Virus record (IMG/VR): IMGVR_UViG_3300025131_000279
Location: 1-29,689 of that record
Length of the DNA stretch: 29,689 bases
Direction: 5' to 3' (one strand)
Origin: a virus
Shown piece by piece: positions 24,206-29,689 of the stretch (positions are counted from its first letter, which is position 1; each line of letters begins with the position of its first letter). The notes beneath the pieces were generated by a model. The model had not been told where the DNA came from and made no database searches. It saw only the letters and a program-made list of their open reading frames with translations. The position numbers and the translations under genes are program-made.

Positions 24206-26127
24206 CTCCTAACTCCTCGTGTAGAATAATCTACAACAACGCCTTGTAGTGTTATTGGCTTATCATATATAGAACTATTTTTTATAATCATACCCATGTT
24301 TGTACCTACGCCATTAATCTTAACTCTTTCGGAAGCAACAACGGTAACTCCCGTTGAGGAATTAAATAAATCATCTTCATTCCATTCATCAGAAGTAACC
24401 GATACACTATACTCTGTAGCAGATGGGCTAGACCGAGGGCTAAACGTTCCACCATAATCAAAAGTGGGATAAACACTTAACGTAGTAGATGTGTCTGCAT
24501 TAAGCTCTAACCCTATCTCTCTAAATCTTTTCTTAACTTGCGGGGAGCCGTAATTATGATAAGATGTTCTTATAAAGGAATCAACCGTAAGTCCGTCAAA
24601 GCTAGTCCCAGAATCTATACGTCTAACATACCCATCATCAAACCCACCATATAAAACCTCGAACCCATTCGAATCTTCTCCAGAAGCGCAGCAAGATAAT
24701 TGATGAGAAAGAGTAAAAGGCATTATCCCTACATTCTGCCTGTTCATATAAGTCATGGCTAATCCAGTTTTATCATCAAAAAATATCCTATACTGGTTTT
24801 TACCACGAACCCTAAGAGATAATATTGCATTATCTTTTTTCTTCTGTATATAAGGATCAATCTTTCCAGATGCAACTGAAGATTGGAAGTCACCATAATA
24901 CTGCACGGTAAAGATAGAGGTTATACCCCTATCATCTAGAAAGAAAGTCTGATCCATTTTCTGCATAGTATATGGAATAGCTCCGGTTCCAGTATGGAAT
25001 CTAGTCAAATTCCAATCTGCCGAAGAACTTCCATATAACATGTATGTATCATTCCTAGTAAAAATAGACATTACTTCTTTTACTTCTATTGAAAACCCAG
25101 ATACCTCATCCCCTAATGTTATCTCTGCAGCTCCAGTAATAGGACTCCACTGTAGTGGCTTAGCTATACTTGAGTGTTGAACGGATGCTCCTGGAAATGA
25201 AAAGAATAAATGTTTTTTATGGGCTATTACGTGCTGAGGAGTATCTGTCTCCATACCAGTCTGAATTTTTATAAAGGCAGTACCATCATAAGAAAACCCA
25301 TTATCTACGGTACTCACACCGTACATAGATAGAGCCGCAGAATTTCCCTTAAAGTTGTAAGTTACAAATTCGTACTTACCTCCAGGAGACAATGTCTGTG
25401 CGTACTGGGTGCCATTAGCCTTTGCTAAACCTCTAGAAGATGGTTGAGATGCTCCATTTACATCAGCTCTATTATTACCACCTACTTGTATTTTCTCACC
25501 ATCAGTCCATGTTCCAGTATTCCCACTTATAGATAGGTATCCAACTGCATCGTCCCCAGCCCAACTACCGCTAGACAAAAGAACACTTTTAACTGTAGCG
25601 GTTTTACCTGACGTAACACCAGTGATAACATCATCCTCTTTTATCTCTACAGTGCCAGCATCAAACGCTAAAGTAGGAGATGATAGGTCTTCATTATCGA
25701 CAAACGTGCCGGTTATTCCAGTTAAAACAACAACACCCTTTGCCCCAGTTTCCCATAGGCCTGAATAAGAAACAGCAGCTACAGTACCTGATGCTCCAGC
25801 AGCCCCAGTTACAACAGACCCAACAACAAACTCTCCATTTGTAGTGGTCCCATCAAAATTTAAAGCTGTTCCTAAATCTACTTCTGACCAACCAGTCGAT
25901 GTTGATTTATACATTCCAGCTGTAGCGGCACCAGACTTATTTCTAAATGCATACACATTACCACTAAATACCCATACACCTAAAACGCTACCCTCACCGG
26001 GCACTATATTAATATTGCTTCTTTGGTCTTCTATTGCTACTTTTGCTTCAGGAAGAATAGTAGAACCGCTATATTTATCCCTTAATACTGGAGTGCCATA
26101 GGAAATAGCGGTGGCAAGAAGCCCCAT
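24202..26127 (-). CDS. Tail hub / DNA stabilisation beta-propeller protein, C-terminal part
   Basis: This 641-residue beta-rich protein contains VPGEGSVLGVWVFSGNVYAF (43-62), the opening blade of the beta-propeller tail proteins that seal the portal or form the tail hub in podoviruses. Two copies of a Gly/Thr-rich module follow (103-149 and 166-216), then the propeller with HKKHLFF, a TYMLYG strand and a C-terminal VVDYSTRGVRR. What is missing is the family's usual N-terminus (FEGGIN...RYRR.DGYE.FDG), which is encoded two genes upstream. The start uses a TAATG overlap. I infer that the two parts assemble as one hub. Confidence 0.75.
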   Translation of the reverse strand: MGLLATAISYGTPVLRDKYSGSTILPEAKVAIEDQRSNINIVPGEGSVLGVWVFSGNVYAFRNKSGAATAGMYKSTSTGWSEVDLGTALNFDGTTTNGEFVVGSVVTGAAGASGTVAAVSYSGLWETGAKGVVVLTGITGTFVDNEDLSSPTLAFDAGTVEIKEDDVITGVTSGKTATVKSVLLSSGSWAGDDAVGYLSISGNTGTWTDGEKIQVGGNNRADVNGASQPSSRGLAKANGTQYAQTLSPGGKYEFVTYNFKGNSAALSMYGVSTVDNGFSYDGTAFIKIQTGMETDTPQHVIAHKKHLFFSFPGASVQHSSIAKPLQWSPITGAAEITLGDEVSGFSIEVKEVMSIFTRNDTYMLYGSSSADWNLTRFHTGTGAIPYTMQKMDQTFFLDDRGITSIFTVQYYGDFQSSVASGKIDPYIQKKKDNAILSLRVRGKNQYRIFFDDKTGLAMTYMNRQNVGIMPFTLSHQLSCCASGEDSNGFEVLYGGFDDGYVRRIDSGTSFDGLTVDSFIRTSYHNYGSPQVKKRFREIGLELNADTSTTLSVYPTFDYGGTFSPRSSPSATEYSVSVTSDEWNEDDLFNSSTGVTVVASERVKINGVGTNMGMIIKNSSIYDKPITLQGVVVDYSTRGVRR

Positions 26128-26747
26128 TACCCAACCCTAAAGACAGATAATTGACCGTAATGCATCTGGAAATTTTCAGAATTACTTGCATGACCATTCT
26201 TAACTTGAGCAAGAACATCCGTATAATCTGTATGTCCAGTAGTATCAATTATTCCAGAAGCAGATGCCATATTATCCAGTGTAGCGGCGACTTTTTGAAC
26301 TGCCGCGTCATAGCCGGGGTATGCTACCGAACCTCCGTCAGCCTGAGTTGCAATCCTAAACGTCCATATTACAGTGTCCGTTCCGGTCTGAGCAAAACTC
26401 ACACCCAAGTTAACCATAAACCATCCTTTATCGTATATCCTGATTCTGTCGTTTGCAAAATCAGCATCCGATCCTACAGTTGTTGACGATACAGTTCCAG
26501 TATCATCCGGTCCATTAGCGCCAACTGAGTCAGCATTCCAATCTATTGTTGCTGTTGCTGTTGATGCTACCGCTTGACTTGCTGGTGTTCCTGCTGGTGA
26601 ATATATAGTCGCAAACCCACCCATTCCAGACTCTGTAAATTGTCTGACCATTTGGGCAGTAATTGCGCCTGTCGTGTTATCAGCAAAACTGGTGCCAGTT
26701 AAAACTGCTCTGGTTTTCCTTAATGCTGTTGGTGTTGCATTACCCAT
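26127..26747 (-). CDS. Inserted beta-sandwich virion protein, 206 aa
   Basis: The protein is rich in Thr, Ala, Gly and Ser. The middle has the sequence RIRIYDKGWFMVNLGVSFAQ, followed by WTFRIA and AYPGYD, a pattern like jelly-roll trimers used in phage fibres, head decoration and receptor binding. It lies exactly between the two parts of the hub gene, coupled on both sides by TAATG. The likely role is a surface fibre or decoration attached to the hub. The jelly-roll reading is an inference from the strand pattern, not a recognised family. Confidence 0.6.
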   Translation of the reverse strand: MGNATPTALRKTRAVLTGTSFADNTTGAITAQMVRQFTESGMGGFATIYSPAGTPASQAVASTATATIDWNADSVGANGPDDTGTVSSTTVGSDADFANDRIRIYDKGWFMVNLGVSFAQTGTDTVIWTFRIATQADGGSVAYPGYDAAVQKVAATLDNMASASGIIDTTGHTDYTDVLAQVKNGHASNSENFQMHYGQLSVFRVG

Positions 26748-27337
26748 TATTTATACTCCACATTAAATGCGCTTCCAAAAGCGCTGTTCTTGTTTAAAAA
26801 AGATAGTGGTTCTCCATCCTGAAGCGTTCCTGTTTTAACAATAAAATACACGTACCCTTCGGCGTTTCCATCCCTACCTGAAGCTCGAAATGCTGCTGTA
26901 CTGAAAGCGGTAGAGAATGCAGTTAAAGGAAAAAACGAACCGGCAGACGAATCTCCAGTTATATCCTCCACGCTAACGCTCAATACAGAGCCTATAGCCC
27001 CACTTGTCTGGCCTTTTACCAAATCCCCCACTGACGGAATTTGCATGTCAAAAGCGGTACTAAAGGCCGCATCAAATACAGAATCTCTAGCATACCCAGT
27101 GGTAAAAGGAATTCTATATATAGTTATATCAGAAGGCAGTGTTTGACCGTCAAACCTTTCATAACCATCTAACCTTCTGTACCTTCCTCTTACATCTACT
27201 TCAAAATTATTAGCAGCAACTAACTCGCCAGGCCTCATAGATAAGGCAGGGTCGACCATATTAATCCCACCCTCGAAAGGAAAATAATTAGACTTCAAAC
27301 CAGAAGGCTTGATCTCTCTTCTAGTTAGTCTGGTCAT
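26747..27337 (-). CDS. Tail hub beta-propeller protein, N-terminal part
   Basis: Residues 19-64 contain FPFEGGINMVDPAL, RPGELVAANNFEV and GRYRRLDGYERFDG, the classical N-terminus of the long propeller tail proteins described for 24202-26127. A module resembling the two in that gene follows (103-181) with a serine- and alanine-rich insertion near 125-157. Short AF-containing repeats occur at 88-97, 139-150 and 185-191. The protein stops at 196, whereas normal members continue directly into the propeller. It is coupled to the adaptor gene upstream (ATGA) and to the inserted gene (TAATG), which argues against an assembly or frameshift error. Confidence 0.8.
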   Translation of the reverse strand: MTRLTRREIKPSGLKSNYFPFEGGINMVDPALSMRPGELVAANNFEVDVRGRYRRLDGYERFDGQTLPSDITIYRIPFTTGYARDSVFDAAFSTAFDMQIPSVGDLVKGQTSGAIGSVLSVSVEDITGDSSAGSFFPLTAFSTAFSTAAFRASGRDGNAEGYVYFIVKTGTLQDGEPLSFLNKNSAFGSAFNVEYK

Positions 27338-28029
27338 TGCGGAACTACTGTAAAATTAGATATATCCTGCGCCTTAGAAAACCTTCTATTCTTTTGCCCC
27401 GGTAACTGATCAGCCTCAAGCTTGTCTAGCAAATCCTCAAATTCCGCTAAAGCACCTGATAAAATTTCAGGGGCGTCCTCGTTCTCAGCATAATATATTT
27501 TAGCTCTAGAGGTTATTATCTTGTGGAATCTAGACGGTATCGGTGATTCACTAGAATCAGCTGACAACTCAGTTGGAGACTTCCAGTATGAAGCTGATAT
27601 TGCTGTTACAGCATCGGGTGTAGGATATACATCTATGACATTATCAGGTTTAATAGAAAAAACTTCTGGGGTTGAAGAGGCAACCACGCCTAATTTATAT
27701 TCTAGGCTGTAATCATCCCATACCATATACTCTAACTCTTGATAATCATCAGTTCCTTTGCTAAAAACAAAAGAGTCTAATTTCCAATTACCTAAATTAG
27801 ATGGTGATGTTAGTGTAGAAACACCAACGGAAGGTGTAAGTGTCGCCTCGGTCCATAGAAAATCCCAGTTAAACCACCTACTTTGTATGTCTAAATCAGC
27901 TTGTTTTACATAACGAACTACATTATTCTCCTCTTCGGAGAGAGAAGTAGAAGTGACACTGGAAGGACCAGTTCCTGGTATGCCTATATCTCTAGCCATG
28001 TTCTTACACAAAACTAAGTAAGTACTCAT
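27334..28029 (-). CDS. Head-tail adaptor protein, SU10 type
   Basis: The N-terminal stretch LCKNMARDIGI, then VVRYVKQADLDIQSRWFNWDFLW, and later SASYWKSPTELSAD and IPSRFHKII, follow the layout of the SU10/phiEco32-type adaptor (a functional counterpart of T7 gp11) that joins portal and tail. The length of 231 is typical. It overlaps the glycosyltransferase upstream and the hub N-terminal gene downstream by ATGA each. Its place directly before the hub is as expected for podoviral tails. Confidence 0.8.
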   Translation of the reverse strand: MSTYLVLCKNMARDIGIPGTGPSSVTSTSLSEEENNVVRYVKQADLDIQSRWFNWDFLWTEATLTPSVGVSTLTSPSNLGNWKLDSFVFSKGTDDYQELEYMVWDDYSLEYKLGVVASSTPEVFSIKPDNVIDVYPTPDAVTAISASYWKSPTELSADSSESPIPSRFHKIITSRAKIYYAENEDAPEILSGALAEFEDLLDKLEADQLPGQKNRRFSKAQDISNFTVVPQ

Positions 28030-29129
28030 ATCAAATTTTTCACTATTCTATTGTAAACATCGTTAGGGTTTATCTTTGCAGCGCACATTGCTCCTCCAGT
28101 CTCACTATCCCTGTTACAGGTGTCAAATCCATAATGCATTTTATGGCATGGAAAACAAAAATTATCATAATGATCAGGCTCTAAAGAGCTGGTATTATTC
28201 CAATACTTAGAAAGATTTTCTTTTGAGGAATGGGATAACATAACTATTTTATGGCATTTCATAGTTGACGCAGCATTCAGTACTCCAGTTTCTGGTCCTA
28301 TAACAATAGAGCAATGATCTAAAAACGAAAGAGTTTCTCTTATAGACCAATTTCCTGATTTTGTTATAATCCTATCCTCTTTTTCCCAACCCTGTTCAAG
28401 CAACTTACAAAGCTCATCTCCGACAGTAACAAAACAAACATCAGGCCTGTATTTTAGAACCTTATTTATTACATTATCAGTCCAAGGATATACTTTATGT
28501 ACAGACGATCCAGACAAAGACCATAAAATAACATGCTTCTCCCTGATGCTTCTTCTAAAATCCCTGGCTATTTTTTTTTCACTATCTAAAGGATAGAACT
28601 TAGGACTAAAGATATGCGGAACACCCGCTATATCATGAGTTCTTTCCATATAGTTTACATTACATTCTTCATGTAAAGTATCCTTATCTAGATTGAACCT
28701 AGGGTCCCCTTTTACTGCAATCTTATCGCCATTCCTTAGTCGTGAAACCCTGTCAGGCATAACCAATAAAGAATTTTCTATTGATTCAGAAAGCTGTATT
28801 ACCTTGTCAAATATATTATCAAAATGTTTCCAGTATTCAGTAAGCTCATTCTCTGGAATCATCTTTGTAGTTTGAAATAAAATCTCATCCACATATGGAT
28901 TGCTACTTAGTATATCTTTCCCAACCTCTGTAACATTTACACATACCCTATACCCTTGTTCTTTAAGTAAAGGCAGTATAGAACTAGCCTGTAATGTGTC
29001 CCCAAAAGCCCCGTACCTTATAACACATACGGTCTTTTCCTCTCTTATACCCCCAAAATCTTCTGGGGTATAATCACTAACTTCCCTTCCGGGAATATTT
29101 ATTGTTATCACTTTTTTTAGAAAGCCCAC
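28026..29129 (-). CDS. GT9-type (heptosyltransferase-like) glycosyltransferase
   Basis: The N-terminal Rossmann half has VCVIRYGAFGDTLQASSILPLL (from about residue 34) and the C-terminal half has SIVIGPETGVLNAAS (near 277-291), which are the GT9 signatures of ADP-heptose-LPS heptosyltransferases. The tail has spaced cysteines (CFPCH, DTCN, AMCAAK), possibly a metal site, as in other phage GT9-like proteins. The start is a GTG at 29129 with no strong ribosome site; a GTG six codons later is possible. It is an outlier in the virion operon. It could glycosylate host LPS or a virion protein; the sugar cannot be told. Confidence 0.85.
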   Translation of the reverse strand: MGFLKKVITINIPGREVSDYTPEDFGGIREEKTVCVIRYGAFGDTLQASSILPLLKEQGYRVCVNVTEVGKDILSSNPYVDEILFQTTKMIPENELTEYWKHFDNIFDKVIQLSESIENSLLVMPDRVSRLRNGDKIAVKGDPRFNLDKDTLHEECNVNYMERTHDIAGVPHIFSPKFYPLDSEKKIARDFRRSIREKHVILWSLSGSSVHKVYPWTDNVINKVLKYRPDVCFVTVGDELCKLLEQGWEKEDRIITKSGNWSIRETLSFLDHCSIVIGPETGVLNAASTMKCHKIVMLSHSSKENLSKYWNNTSSLEPDHYDNFCFPCHKMHYGFDTCNRDSETGGAMCAAKINPNDVYNRIVKNLI

Positions 29130-29347
29130 CCAGCTATGACGCCGCTTCCTCTAACCATTTCACCATTTACTCGACCTTCATTATTTGTTCTTCGCTGCGC
29201 TCGTCTATACTCCATATCTCTCTCATCAAATAATTGAGAACCACTGGTGTATCCTTTAAGCACAGCTTCCGTATGGCCATACCCAACATCAGGTGTTTCA
29301 ACCATACCACCAATAAATGCTTCGATTGAATTCATTCTTTTAGCCAT
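29117..29347 (-). CDS. Small protein of unknown function, 76 aa
   Basis: An ATG at 29347 has AAGGAG 6 bases upstream (complement of 29354-29359), so it was chosen over the in-frame ATG at 29392, which would put the hairpin at 29367-29384 inside the gene. The product is hydrophilic with a segment DMEYRRAQRRTN near residue 44-55 and a Gly-rich end GSGVIAGWAF. The end overlaps the glycosyltransferase start by 13 bases. I do not recognise it; it may be a small head protein given its neighbours. Confidence 0.68.
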   Translation of the reverse strand: MAKRMNSIEAFIGGMVETPDVGYGHTEAVLKGYTSGSQLFDERDMEYRRAQRRTNNEGRVNGEMVRGSGVIAGWAF

Positions 29348-29384
29348 TCTAATCTCCTTTGGATTAGGGGCGGTTTCCCGCCCC
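29347..29384 (-). promoter_or_regulatory. GAAA-tetraloop hairpin and possible RBS-masking stem
   Basis: Read on the minus strand, a seven-base perfect stem GGGGCGG / CCGCCCC closes a GAAA tetraloop (29367-29384). Directly after it, CTAATC and GATTAG can pair around CAAAGGA, placing the AAGGAG ribosome site partly inside a stem before the ATG at 29347. No T run follows the first hairpin, so it does not look like a simple terminator. It may protect a processed 3-prime end, cause partial termination or tune translation. The same loop occurs in the terminator at 10438-10464. Confidence 0.6.
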
Positions 29385-29398
29385 GTCACCAATTTATT

Positions 29399-29581
29399 TT
29401 AGCACCATTCAAACTTTCCACGATCAGTGGAGATGTTTGATTTAGCTATACCCTGTGGCATCTGGTTCTTACCTACACTGTCCATACCTAGAGATTTTAA
29501 AGACTCTCCGGATATGTCCTTTTTTTCGATAAGACCGTTCTGATTAACCGTTGGGTGATTATTTGCAGTATCTTTAGCCAT
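29399..29581 (-). CDS. Small hydrophilic protein of unknown function, 60 aa
   Basis: AGGAGG lies 5 bases before the ATG at 29581 (complement of 29587-29592), the strongest ribosome site seen in the window, suggesting abundant translation. The site overlaps the stop of the gene upstream. The product is polar and probably unstructured (Asn, Lys, Ser and Gly rich), ending in KFEWC. High expression next to a structural gene fits a small virion protein or scaffold, but nothing identifies it. Confidence 0.62.
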   Translation of the reverse strand: MAKDTANNHPTVNQNGLIEKKDISGESLKSLGMDSVGKNQMPQGIAKSNISTDRGKFEWC

Positions 29582-29590
29582 AATATCCTC

Positions 29591-29689
29591 CTAGTACCAT
29601 TCGACTTCAGCGTATGCATAACCCTTTCCAGCAGCCGTGCCAGAATCAGTCGCCTGAACATAGGTAACTTCAATCTGAGTATCGGCAGG
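29591..29689 (-). CDS. C-terminal fragment of a virion protein
   Basis: The minus-strand frame is open from the window edge to a TAG at 29591-29593 and encodes the last 32 residues of a protein ending GKGYAYAEVEWY. The alternating strand-like pattern with Thr, Val and Tyr suits a beta-rich structural protein, such as a capsid or decoration protein, given the high-expression neighbour and the position ahead of the tail genes. The start is outside the window, so identity cannot be settled. Confidence 0.6.
   Translation of the reverse strand, partial: PADTQIEVTYVQATDSGTAAGKGYAYAEVEWY

Noticed and set aside
26127-27337. Sequencing frameshift as the cause of the split hub
   Set aside because: The inserted 206-aa frame is a complete protein of different character with clean TAATG joins at both ends. 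A simple frameshift would not produce this.
29367-29384. Hairpin as a standard bidirectional terminator
   Set aside because: No T run follows it on the minus strand, and on the plus strand only a scattered AATTTATTTT appears after a gap.

Overview
This window is most of the genome of a tailed phage or prophage with short-tail (podovirus-like) virion proteins. Two dense, convergent operons cover almost every base. The plus-strand block (left edge to about 10,430) holds replication, recombination and nucleotide metabolism genes. The minus-strand block (right edge back to 10,363) holds tail and ejection genes. They meet at a strong plus-strand terminator at 10438-10464. No tRNA, rRNA, integrase, IS element or CRISPR array was seen. 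Terminase, portal, the body of the capsid gene, lysis genes and any polymerase must lie outside the window. The base composition looks AT-rich. A B12-dependent ribonucleotide reductase, an SSB ending in DDVPF and an LPS-type glycosyltransferase suggest a Gram-negative, probably aquatic proteobacterial host, but this is inference.

Plus strand, in order: a partial acidic gene, several small unknowns, a TWINKLE/T7 gp4-type primase-helicase, a Hjc-like PD-(D/E)XK nuclease, a four-cysteine small protein, a lambda Q-like zinc protein, a Ref/DUF968-like HNH protein, a NinB-like protein, a Rad52-like annealing protein, a RecB/Cas4-type exonuclease, SSB, dUTPase, class II ribonucleotide reductase (NrdJ), a calcineurin-like phosphoesterase, a Lar-like zinc ribbon and a 28-residue membrane peptide. 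The annealing protein, exonuclease, SSB, NinB, HNH and Hjc-like proteins look like one recombination kit. dUTPase and NrdJ supply and clean the dNTP pool.

Minus strand, in order of transcription (right to left): the C-terminus of a virion protein, two small proteins separated by a tetraloop hairpin, a GT9 glycosyltransferase, an SU10-type head-tail adaptor, three genes that replace a single beta-propeller tail-hub gene, three likely ejection proteins, a virion protein with a C-terminal lysozyme-like domain, and a 3121-residue polyvalent protein. The giant protein carries a zincin motif (HEVGVH), an ART-PolyVal-type domain (YHGTP), a second ART-like segment (YHVTP), a long coiled-coil/disordered stretch and a C-terminal polyvalent-associated region. 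A small conserved-looking gene closes the operon and runs antisense through the plus-strand terminator.

The most notable points are the giant polyvalent protein, the hub gene split around an inserted gene, the GT9 gene among tail genes, and the converging overlap at the terminator. All function calls come from motif recognition by eye; no database search was possible.
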